Source: Nanohaloarchaea archaeon SW_4_43_9
GTDB lineage: Archaea > Nanohalarchaeota > Nanosalinia > Nanosalinales > Nanosalinaceae
Assembly: GCA_003009815.1 (NCBI GenBank)
Contig: PXPD01000050.1
Span: forward strand, 10,025 to 38,732
DNA length: 28,708 nt
Direction: 5' to 3'
The position numbers and the translations under genes are program-made. The notes beneath the pieces are model-generated. The model was given only the letters and a program-made list of their open reading frames with translations, made no database searches and was not told where the DNA came from. Position 1 is the first letter of the stretch, and each line of letters opens with the position of its first letter. This document shows, one piece after another, positions 22,605 through 28,708 of this stretch.

Positions 22605-23352
22605 CCATCTTGTCAAATTTTTCCTTCAGTTTTCTCATCCTTTCAGAATTCTGGTTATTTCCGCCGGAGTTCCTGTTTCCTGAGCTCCTGCTTCCCTGTT
22701 GACGTGCTGAACCTTCAGTCTGATTTCCACGGTTCGAATTTCCTGAGTTACCTCTATTGATATTTAAACCCTGGTTGTTAGATCCGCCAGCTCTAGAACG
22801 GTTCCCACCTCTTTGACCGCTCTGCTGTGAGTTATTTTTTCTGCCTAGATTGTTCTTTGAAAGTGTGTTGTCTTTGCTCTGCGCGGTATAAGATCTCTTA
22901 ATGCTTTTATTCAGATCTTGAAGATTGTCAACTACTTGCTTATTCGAGTTCCTAATATCTTCCGCGACTTCCTGCATTTCATTTCCGACTGCATCAGCGA
23001 TTTTGGAGTGGACATCGTTTATAACTTCACCCTCCAGATCGGCCTCGGATGCCTCCTCTAGAAGATCCATGAATGAGTTCATATTGTCAATCACACTGTC
23101 CATCTTGTGGGTCAGATCTTCTACTGAGTTCTTTAGCTCATGGGTAGATTCAGTCATATCATTGACGATTTTCTGGTTCGACTTCATTATATCAAGAACA
23201 TCTCTGACAAGTTCGTCGTCGGCCGAACCTCCTGTTCCGTTTGTTTCGATTTCGTCAATTCTTCTCTCCAGCTTTCTGATAGGACCTACCGGAACTACCT
23301 CGTAGTCATCTCCGGCATCTCCACCGCCTAACTCTACCTCGTCTTTGGACAT
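22591..23352 (-). CDS. Coiled-coil protein with Asn/Gly/Arg/Ser-rich tail, first gene of the pilus operon
   Basis: A 253-residue soluble protein of unknown function. The N terminus is acidic with a short helix (PIRKLERRIDEIE). Residues 48-155 form a long coiled coil (KIVNDMTESTHELKNSVEDL, MDSVIDNMNSFMDLLEEA, MQEVAEDIRNSNKQVVDNLQ). Residues 165-240 are a low-complexity tail built almost wholly of Asn, Ser, Gly, Gln and Arg (GRKNNSQQSGQRGGNRSRAG). A basic-acidic helix closes the protein (RMRKLKEKFDKMDDEQ). It has no signal peptide or membrane segment. Its position resembles that of cytosolic accessory coiled-coil proteins such as FlaC in archaellum operons, but I see no sequence match. It overlaps the first pilin gene. 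Confidence 0.75.
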   Translation of the reverse strand: MSKDEVELGGGDAGDDYEVVPVGPIRKLERRIDEIETNGTGGSADDELVRDVLDIMKSNQKIVNDMTESTHELKNSVEDLTHKMDSVIDNMNSFMDLLEEASEADLEGEVINDVHSKIADAVGNEMQEVAEDIRNSNKQVVDNLQDLNKSIKRSYTAQSKDNTLSKNNLGRKNNSQQSGQRGGNRSRAGGSNNQGLNINRGNSGNSNRGNQTEGSARQQGSRSSGNRNSGGNNQNSERMRKLKEKFDKMDDEQ

Positions 23353-23385
23353 AATAGTATTACCTAGAGATTATTTATCGAAATC

Positions 23386-23397
23386 GGATTATAAAGG
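23386..23397 (-). promoter_or_regulatory. Promoter of the pilus operon
   Basis: On the minus strand CCTTTATAATCC is centred about 39 nt before ATG 23352, predicting a leader of about 12 nt (containing AGGTAATACT). It is the strongest TATA element upstream of the operon. Confidence 0.55.
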
Positions 23398-23444
23398 TAA
23401 TTAATCTGGCTTAGAAGAAAGAGAAGGAGCAGGATGAGGATTGC

Positions 23445-23498
23445 TTACATCATTCCTCCCATTCGAAACTCAACGAGGAGTTTCTGTAAGAACGGCAT
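23445..23498 (-). CDS. 17-codon reading frame just downstream of the thermosome gene
   Basis: An ATG two bases after the thermosome stop opens a frame that reads MPFLQKLLVEFRMGGMM and ends at a TAA. The last five residues and stop repeat the thermosome tail: 23445-23464 matches 23501-23520 at 18 of 20 positions, both differences being synonymous third-base changes. It may be a tiny translationally coupled peptide with a helical core, or a scar of a duplicated or mis-assembled thermosome 3' end. No ribosome binding site is evident. Confidence 0.3.
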   Translation of the reverse strand: MPFLQKLLVEFRMGGMM

Positions 23499-23500
23499 GA

Positions 23501-25135
23501 TTACATCATGCCGCCCATTCCACCGCCGGGCATTCCACCCGGAGCTCCTCCAGGTCCGCCTGGTGGGCCGCCGGCTTCATCTCCTCCGCTTCCTGATGCT
23601 GAGATAACATCGTCGATTCTGAGAATCATTTCTGCTGCTTCTGAAGCGCTCGATACTGCCTGGGTCTTGGTCTGCTGTGGTTCTACTACTCCTTCGTCGA
23701 ACAGTTTCTGTGATTCACCTGAAGTTAGTTTGTTTCTGAGATCGACAAGTGTGTCGATCGGGTCGAATCCTGCGTTCTCGGATAGTGTTCTTGGAACGAT
23801 CTCCAGGGCGTCTGCGAATGCGTTTATTGCGAGCTGTTCTCTGCCTCCAACTGAGTCAGCATAGTCTCGTAGTTCCTGTGCGAGTTCGACTTCGGTTGCG
23901 CCTCCTCCGCCGACTACTCTTCCGTTCCGCAGAGCCGAGGATACACCTCCGATAGCGTCTTCCATTGCTCTTTCGATTTCGTCTACTACATGTTCTGTTC
24001 CTCCTCTGATCAGGATTGAGACTGATTTGGCTTCCGGGCAGTCCTGGACAAATGTCATGGCTGATCCACCGATCCTTCTCTGTTCAACGGCTCCTGCCTC
24101 TCCTAGATCCGAGTTTTCTATCTCTGTAATTGATGTTACTATGTTTGCATTGGTTGCCTTGGCGAGCTTGTCCATGTCGCCTGAGGAAACCCTTCTGACT
24201 GCGTAGATTCCTTTCTTCGCAAGGTAGTGCTGTGCGATGTCGTCTATTCCTTTCTGGCATAGAACGACGTTTGCTCCGGCTTCGTCGATTGCCTCTACCA
24301 TTTCCTTGAGCTGTTCTTCTTCCTGTTCTACGAAGTTCTTCATCTGGTTTGGGTCGGAGATCGAGATTTCTGCGTCGGTTTCAGTCTCCTTGACTTCGAT
24401 CGCCGAGTCCAGAAGTGCGATGTTTGTGTCTTCTACTGTGTCAGGCATACCGCCGTGGACTTTCTCCTTGTCGAGGATTACTCCTTTTACAAGCTCTGTG
24501 TCTTCTACTGATCCCCCTTCGTTTTTCTCTACCTTGATCATATCCCGATCGATTGCGAAACCTGACTCTGTCTCTTCTGCTACCCCCTCAACTGCGTCGA
24601 CTGCGATTGTTGCGAGATAGTCTCTGGCTGTTTCAGCTGATTTTCCTGTCATTGCTGTCATCGCCACTCTTTCAAGCACATCGTTGTCGTCAAGGTCAAC
24701 TTCTTCAGCTATACTGTCCAGTAATTGAACAGACTTTTCCCGGGCGAGCCTGTATCCTTTGGTTATTACTGTTGGATGGATCTCTTGGTCTAAAAGGTCC
24801 TCGCTCTGCTTGAGTAGTTCTCCTGCAAGCACTACTGCGGTGGTTGTTCCGTCCCCGACTTCTTCTTCCTGTGTCTGTGCGACTTCGACCATCATCTTGG
24901 CTGCGGGATGGTCTAGATCCATTTCTTCTAGTATTGTTACGCCGTCGTTCGTTACGACTAGGTCTCCTATGGAATCGACCATCATCTTGTCCATTCCTTT
25001 CGGACCAAGTGTTGTTCTTACAGCTTTTGATACTGATTTACATGCAGAAATATTGTTTTCCTGTGCGTCTTCGCCTGTTGTTCGTTCAGCGTCTTCAGAC
25101 ATGATGAAGACAGGCTGTCCTCCAAGTCCTGGCAT
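23501..25135 (-). CDS. ths: Thermosome subunit (group II chaperonin)
   Basis: A 544-residue group II chaperonin subunit, forming double-ring ATP-driven folding chambers in the cytoplasm. The opening QPVFIMSEDAERTTGEDAQ is typical. Nucleotide-binding motifs include TTLGPKGMDKMM, VVTNDGVTIL (NDG at 63-65) and VGDGTTTAVVLAGELL (GDG at 94-96). The C-terminal equatorial part has RNGRVVGGGGATEVEL and AFADALEIVPRTLSENAG. The tail is a Gly/Pro/Met stretch ending GGGMGGMM, as in many archaeal homologues. The length is normal. ATG 25135 has GGTG 10 nt upstream and a TATA box beyond it. It appears to be a single-gene transcription unit, upstream of the pilus operon promoter. Confidence 0.97.
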   Translation of the reverse strand: MPGLGGQPVFIMSEDAERTTGEDAQENNISACKSVSKAVRTTLGPKGMDKMMVDSIGDLVVTNDGVTILEEMDLDHPAAKMMVEVAQTQEEEVGDGTTTAVVLAGELLKQSEDLLDQEIHPTVITKGYRLAREKSVQLLDSIAEEVDLDDNDVLERVAMTAMTGKSAETARDYLATIAVDAVEGVAEETESGFAIDRDMIKVEKNEGGSVEDTELVKGVILDKEKVHGGMPDTVEDTNIALLDSAIEVKETETDAEISISDPNQMKNFVEQEEEQLKEMVEAIDEAGANVVLCQKGIDDIAQHYLAKKGIYAVRRVSSGDMDKLAKATNANIVTSITEIENSDLGEAGAVEQRRIGGSAMTFVQDCPEAKSVSILIRGGTEHVVDEIERAMEDAIGGVSSALRNGRVVGGGGATEVELAQELRDYADSVGGREQLAINAFADALEIVPRTLSENAGFDPIDTLVDLRNKLTSGESQKLFDEGVVEPQQTKTQAVSSASEAAEMILRIDDVISASGSGGDEAGGPPGGPGGAPGGMPGGGMGGMM

Positions 25136-25170
25136 TGTTATGATTCACCTATTTTTGTTGATGTGTGTAA

Positions 25171-25182
25171 AAATATTAAAAG
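25171..25182 (-). promoter_or_regulatory. ths: TATA box for the thermosome gene
   Basis: The minus-strand element CTTTTAATATTT is followed about 25 nt later by the likely start of a short leader carrying GGTGAATCATAACA before ATG 25135. The approximately 100-nt gap to gatE holds no gene. Confidence 0.5.
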
Positions 25183-25233
25183 TTGATTGGAAGCCAGAGA
25201 ATTTCCAAAACTGAAAAACCAGAAATTTGCTTT

Positions 25234-27081
25234 CTAGACTCTCTTCTCAAGCTCTTCCTGGAGAATCCCTGATACAGTGTTTCCATCTGCTTCAACTCTT
25301 CCCATTACCAGTCCCATCAGTGCTCCTTGAGCTCTCATCCCTTGTTCTTCGATCATTCCCTCTTTTTCATCAAGAACATTCTGGACTACTTCCCGGATTT
25401 CTTCTTCGCTAGTCTTAGATTCTGCTACTTTCTCGATCGCCTCTTCTGGAGGCATGTGAACCATTTTCTCCAGAACTTTCTCAATGTCTCCTTTGGCAAT
25501 TAACTCGTCTTCAAGCGCTTCAAATAGAGACTTGAAGTGTTCCTCAGCCAGTTTTTCCACTTTTACTCCTTCTGATTCTAGCCGGGAATAGGTGTTTGTC
25601 AGAGTGTTTGCAGCAAGTTTTGGATCGAATTTCTGCTTCAGCTCCTCAAATATCAACAGTTTTTCGGAGCGTACAATCTGTGATGCTAGTTCCTCTCCAA
25701 TTTCCTTCGAGTACTTTTCTTCTCTTTCTTCCAGAGTATCCGGGAGATTATTTTCAATCTCTTTGATTCTTTTATCTGATACCTGAATTGGCGGTATATC
25801 GGTTTCAGGATACATTCTCGCAGCTCCGGGTAAAGGACGAGAGTAACTGGTGGTGAAGTCCTGTTCCGCACTTCTGGTTTCCTCAGGAATTTTTCCTTCA
25901 TAAAGCATCTCTGCTCTTCGCTTTACTTCCTGCGCTGCTTTCTTCGCCTTCTGTTCTTCCGCTGCAATTATTGCTATTACATCTTCTTGCTCTTTATCAA
26001 ATATATCCGCAAGTTCTTCAAACTCTTCTTCCAGTCCGTATCCACCGATATCTTCATCCGTGTGAATTATTCCTCTTGGACCCTGGTTTCTTGCGTAGTC
26101 GACAAGTTCCTTTGCCAGGTATCTTTCTCCGGAAATCTTCTTTTTCATCTTCCCGGTCATTTCCGGTAGTTTCAGTGCGTAGACTGCGCCATCATTCTCC
26201 AGAACTGCCGAGACTATTTCATTATCTGTTCCCTCAAATACGTAAGTTACGTTGTCGCCTGTTACTTCAGAATCTGAGTCTAGATTCTCACCTAGCTCAA
26301 CAAGGTTCTTCTGTCTCTCAACTTCAAGTTCAATTAGTTTGTCGATATTTCTGACATCTTGGAATCCCTTGATTTCAACTCTTGCACCATCTTCAATTGA
26401 AATATTGACATCCTGCCTTATCGTTCCAAGTCCTCTTCTGGCTTTTCCGGTTGAGCGAAGAAGCATACCGATTTTCTCAGCGACTTCTCGGGCGTGTCCC
26501 GGATTCTTGATTGAGGCGTCTGTTCCTACTTCGATAAGTGGTACTCCCAGCCGGTTAAGATCATATACCGCTTTCTCCTGTGTTCTTTCATGTATTCCGG
26601 CGGATTCCTCCTCCAACTCAATATCTTCGATTGATACTGTTCCGGACTCTGTTTCCAGTTCTCCGTCCAGCCCTATCATGGCGGTTCTCTGGAATCCTGA
26701 AGTGTTGGAGCCGTCGATCACCATTTTACGCATAACCTGTATCTCTGCCGGGATCTCTGCTTCTACCATCTGTGTGAATATCAGCGCAGTTTCTAGGGCT
26801 TCCTCGTCCATTTCATGGGGTGGTTCTTCGTCAATTTCGACGAGACAGTTGTTTCTCTTGTAGTAGTTGTAGACAAACTTTCTATCCTTCATTTCTTCGA
26901 CTTCTGCTGCATGGTCTTTTCCTCCAGATTCGCCTTTTACAGCTCGCAGGTATCTCTTTACTTGTGAGTCTGCTGCCTCGTCTTCGAGATCGATTGGGCA
27001 GTGACAGAACAGTTTGGTCTCGGTTGCCAGCTGCTGGTGAATCTCGATTCCGCACCTGAAGCCGAGTTCTTTGTAGTTCAT
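25234..27081 (-). CDS. gatE: Glutamyl-tRNA(Gln) amidotransferase subunit E
   Basis: A 615-residue GatE, the archaea-specific subunit that binds misacylated Glu-tRNA(Gln) and amidates it with ammonia delivered by GatD. The GatB/GatE signature is seen in CGIEIHQQLATETKLFCHCP, in MRKMVIDGSNTSGFQRT, and in LNRLGVPLIEVGTD plus GLGTIRQDVNISI. An inserted AspRS-like GAD domain lies at about 270-400 (LPEMTGKMKKKISGERYLAK), and the C-terminal helical and YqeY-like tail recognises tRNA and ends in ALMGLVMGRVEADGNTVSGI. Length is normal. ATG 27081 overlaps the upstream stop codon (ATGA), showing coupling with the small gene before it. Confidence 0.97.
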   Translation of the reverse strand: MNYKELGFRCGIEIHQQLATETKLFCHCPIDLEDEAADSQVKRYLRAVKGESGGKDHAAEVEEMKDRKFVYNYYKRNNCLVEIDEEPPHEMDEEALETALIFTQMVEAEIPAEIQVMRKMVIDGSNTSGFQRTAMIGLDGELETESGTVSIEDIELEEESAGIHERTQEKAVYDLNRLGVPLIEVGTDASIKNPGHAREVAEKIGMLLRSTGKARRGLGTIRQDVNISIEDGARVEIKGFQDVRNIDKLIELEVERQKNLVELGENLDSDSEVTGDNVTYVFEGTDNEIVSAVLENDGAVYALKLPEMTGKMKKKISGERYLAKELVDYARNQGPRGIIHTDEDIGGYGLEEEFEELADIFDKEQEDVIAIIAAEEQKAKKAAQEVKRRAEMLYEGKIPEETRSAEQDFTTSYSRPLPGAARMYPETDIPPIQVSDKRIKEIENNLPDTLEEREEKYSKEIGEELASQIVRSEKLLIFEELKQKFDPKLAANTLTNTYSRLESEGVKVEKLAEEHFKSLFEALEDELIAKGDIEKVLEKMVHMPPEEAIEKVAESKTSEEEIREVVQNVLDEKEGMIEEQGMRAQGALMGLVMGRVEADGNTVSGILQEELEKRV

Positions 27082-27395
27082 TTTTCTAGGAATTCGTCTG
27101 CTAGTTCAATTAAATCTTCTCTATCGGTTTTTCTCTTACTGAAGATTCTTAGTTCAAGTCCATGATCAGCTACTTCGCTGTATGCACTAACTTTTCCATC
27201 TTCTCTGTAGAATTCATTGACTTTGATAATACCGTGATAACGGGAGTCGACAGCTGATTCTATACCCATTATTTCCACTGTTTCTAATTCTGTATTTTCT
27301 GCGGCGTAATCGAAAAAGTCCTTTGCGGTATCCGGATCTTCAAATTCTACGCCGTATTCAGTCGGCTTGTGTCTGTTTTTCTGTTTGGTTGCCAA
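27078..27395 (-). CDS. Small conserved-looking protein of unknown function between kinase and gatE
   Basis: A 105-residue soluble protein. After a basic N terminus (MATKQKNRHKPTEYG) it alternates helix and strand (DTAKDFFDYAAENTEL, ETVEIMGIES, HGIIKVNEFYREDGKVSAYS, LELRIFSKRKTDREDLIELA). The pattern suggests a small alpha/beta fold. I do not recognise the family. Its start overlaps the end of the kinase gene by 38 nt, and its stop overlaps gatE as ATGA, so it is firmly part of the gatD-to-gatE operon. The tight overlaps and clean frame make it likely real. Confidence 0.7.
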   Translation of the reverse strand: MATKQKNRHKPTEYGVEFEDPDTAKDFFDYAAENTELETVEIMGIESAVDSRYHGIIKVNEFYREDGKVSAYSEVADHGLELRIFSKRKTDREDLIELADEFLEK

Positions 27396-27918
27396 GATGC
27401 TTCACCTTTTCTTCTAGTGCTTTTATTGTTCCTTCATTTTTAATTAGATGATCGCTCAGCGCCATTATGTTTCCAACTCCGTTCCCCAGTTCCCGCCAGT
27501 CCCGGTCTTCGAATTTTTGGCCTTCTACATCTTCTTCTCTCTGGCGTTCTTCTCGCCTCTGTTTCCGGGTTTCACGGCTGCTCCATACTGCTATTATATT
27601 TATTTCTTCTTCCGTCTCTTCTTCAAATCTCTTTTTTTCTTCCCAACCCCTCATCCCGGTTATCATGATTTTCTCGTTTTCATCTATTATTTCTTCAAGG
27701 TAGGGAACAGATAGTTGAGCGATCGCATCCATTCCGTGTTCGTCTCTCATTGAGTTGACAAAGTTTCCCTCGTTTCCAGATTCTATATCTCTCTTTCTCA
27801 TCTCTATCCTTACTACTTCACCCATGTCAAGAACAGTGTATCCTTTTTCTTCCATTATATCGGCTACTGTTGTCTTGCCTGATAGAGGCATTCCTGTTAC
27901 TCCTAGGATCTCAGGAAT
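27358..27918 (-). CDS. P-loop nucleotide kinase-like protein (dephospho-CoA/adenylate kinase-like), probable AUU start
   Basis: A P-loop kinase of about 187 residues. The Walker A motif GMPLSGKTT sits at the extreme N terminus, followed by TVLDMGEVVRIEMRKR, MITGMRGWEEKKRFEEE and INIIAVWSSRETRKQRREER, a pattern like archaeal kinases related to dephospho-CoA kinase. The first ATG (27891) falls inside the P-loop and would remove its first glycine. Reading upstream in frame gives I-P-E-I-L-G-V-T-G-M-P. The ATT at 27918 stands 7 nt after GGTG, the same geometry as rpoA1, and no ATG, GTG or TTG is nearby. I therefore infer AUU initiation; an indel is the alternative. The gene overlaps both neighbours. 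Confidence 0.78.
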   Translation of the reverse strand: MPEILGVTGMPLSGKTTVADIMEEKGYTVLDMGEVVRIEMRKRDIESGNEGNFVNSMRDEHGMDAIAQLSVPYLEEIIDENEKIMITGMRGWEEKKRFEEETEEEINIIAVWSSRETRKQRREERQREEDVEGQKFEDRDWRELGNGVGNIMALSDHLIKNEGTIKALEEKVKHLGNQTEKQTQAD

Positions 27919-28187
27919 CGGAATACACCTCGTTTCTCTTTCTTTTTCTGTTTTATCTGTTCTCTTACCATGTTTTTCGCTACCTGGTACTCGGTGAAAT
28001 CCTCTATATCCTCTGCTTTGACACCGGCTAGGTTGATTATTCTCTCCGGGTTGTCAAGCTCCATGTTGTTGTCGTATCCCTCGCATAACGCAAACTCTCT
28101 GAGTATGTTTCTCAGTCTCTGCTTGTTCCCGTTTTCAAGGAATTTCTTGGCTTTTCTGTCGAATTCGTCTAGACTGTGTTCACTCAT
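27903..28187 (-). CDS. Small helical protein of unknown function after gatD
   Basis: A 94-residue protein, mostly helical and highly charged. It begins MSEHSLDEFDRKAKKFLE, has a conserved-looking middle (ALCEGYDNNMELDNPERIIN) and ends in a basic tail (KQKKKEKRGVFRFLRS). A longer frame upstream to 28247 is open, but ATG 28187 overlaps the gatD stop by 8 nt, as is usual in this operon, so I prefer it. There is no membrane segment. I know no family match. The stop lies within the extended N-terminal region of the kinase gene. Confidence 0.65.
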   Translation of the reverse strand: MSEHSLDEFDRKAKKFLENGNKQRLRNILREFALCEGYDNNMELDNPERIINLAGVKAEDIEDFTEYQVAKNMVREQIKQKKKEKRGVFRFLRS

Positions 28188-28708
28188 TGTAGATCGATCG
28201 TTCCTGTGTCTCCCCTGCAATATTGCTCTTGAAAATTCGTTCTGCATCCTCCAGGTCTCCCCCTTGACCCAGAGACCACATCAGTTTGACATAAGCTAGT
28301 TCCGGGTGCATATCTTTTGCCTCAATTACTCCGGTCTCTTTGATCTTGAGTCCGGCGTCATACACGTTCATGTTGGTTCTGCCGTATATACATTCTGAAG
28401 ACATTACTACGACTGCGTTTTCAGTTATCTCTTCCACTTTTTTGAGTATCTCTTTGTGATGCTCTGTCTTACTGTCGAATGAGTTTACAGGCATGTGTCC
28501 CAGTCCTGTTCCCTCAATTATAACACCGTTATACCCCTTTTTCTTTATCCAATCTAGTTCTTCTGGTTCCATCCCCGGTCTTATCTTGATATATCCTATT
28601 TGAGTGTCAAGATCAAATTTCGGGTCATATTCCTCGTTGTTGTCTATTTTACTTTCTATTTCTACCGTGTCTTTTCGATAGTCTACCGACCCAATTCTCT
28701 GTGCGTTA
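28180..28708 (-). CDS. gatD: Glutamyl-tRNA(Gln) amidotransferase subunit D (partial, 5' end outside window)
   Basis: The C-terminal 175 residues of GatD, the asparaginase-like subunit that releases ammonia from glutamine for GatE. Visible motifs include NAQRIGSVDYRKD at the window edge, GYIKIRPGMEPEE, VIIEGTGLGHMP, and AVVVMSSECIYGRTNMNVYD. These match the C-terminal asparaginase lobe. The catalytic threonines lie beyond the right edge. The open frame runs unbroken to base 28708. Downstream it leads into three overlapping small genes and then gatE, so both halves of the amidotransferase are probably made from one message. Confidence 0.95.
   Translation of the reverse strand, partial: NAQRIGSVDYRKDTVEIESKIDNNEEYDPKFDLDTQIGYIKIRPGMEPEELDWIKKKGYNGVIIEGTGLGHMPVNSFDSKTEHHKEILKKVEEITENAVVVMSSECIYGRTNMNVYDAGLKIKETGVIEAKDMHPELAYVKLMWSLGQGGDLEDAERIFKSNIAGETQERSIYNE

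Noticed and set aside
23508..25104. Plus-strand frames opposite the thermosome
   Set aside because: Shadow frames rich in Pro/Ser/Leu from the complementary codons; the thermosome on the minus strand is unambiguous.

Overview
This window looks like chromosomal DNA of a small, salt-adapted DPANN archaeon, most plausibly a nanohaloarchaeon (Nanosalina/Haloredivivus type). That placement is inference. It rests on archaeal information-processing genes (split RNA polymerase, RFC clamp loader, thermosome, GatDE, NucS, an AK6-type kinase), very acidic proteins with long Glu/Asp stretches, moderate G+C (mid-40s percent by eye), GGTG-type ribosome binding sites, and archaeal TATA boxes about 27 nt upstream of several start codons, which suggests leaderless transcripts. 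Almost all of the window is coding. I see no tRNA, rRNA, CRISPR array or insertion sequence.

Layout. Positions 1-4785 (minus strand) carry the RNA polymerase operon rpoH-rpoB2-rpoB1-rpoA1, with rpoA1 running off the left edge. Positions 4922-6764 hold radC, divergent from nucS, then a small unknown gene convergent with nucS. Positions 6765-7049 are a gap with a decayed small reading frame. Positions 7050-8937 hold an asparagine-synthetase-like protein fused to a diphthamide-synthase (Dph6-like) domain, broken near its 3' end. Positions 8926-10287 hold a DUF456-type membrane protein and an NAD(P)-binding sugar-epimerase-like protein. Positions 10354-13375 hold thioredoxin, an AK6/Fap7-type kinase, and the RFC small and large subunits.

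Positions 13403-23352 (minus strand) form a compact type IV pilus operon of eleven genes: a coiled-coil protein, two canonical archaeal pilins, two short pilin-like proteins, a secretion ATPase, two separate TadB/TadC-like platform proteins, then three larger proteins with pilin-like N termini. The last of these carries a lectin/LamG-like C-terminal domain. Positions 23445-25135 hold the thermosome gene and a 17-codon reading frame just downstream. Positions 25234-28708 hold gatE and partial gatD, separated by three small overlapping genes, one of them a P-loop kinase that seems to start on AUU.

How the parts fit: the window is mainly core transcription, replication and repair, protein folding and tRNA-Gln charging, plus one surface system. 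For a symbiotic nanohaloarchaeon the pilus operon is the natural candidate for attachment to a haloarchaeal host, with the lectin-like minor pilin as a possible tip adhesin (inference).

Sequence quality matters here. Three genes that should be intact are broken: rpoB2 by a diverged 14-nt duplication, the Dph6 domain by a missing stretch of about 20 codons, and rfcS by a missing stretch of about 30 codons. Two of the three are normally essential, and the rpoB2 duplication differs mainly by synonymous codons. Mis-joining of strain variants in a metagenome assembly therefore explains these better than real gene loss.
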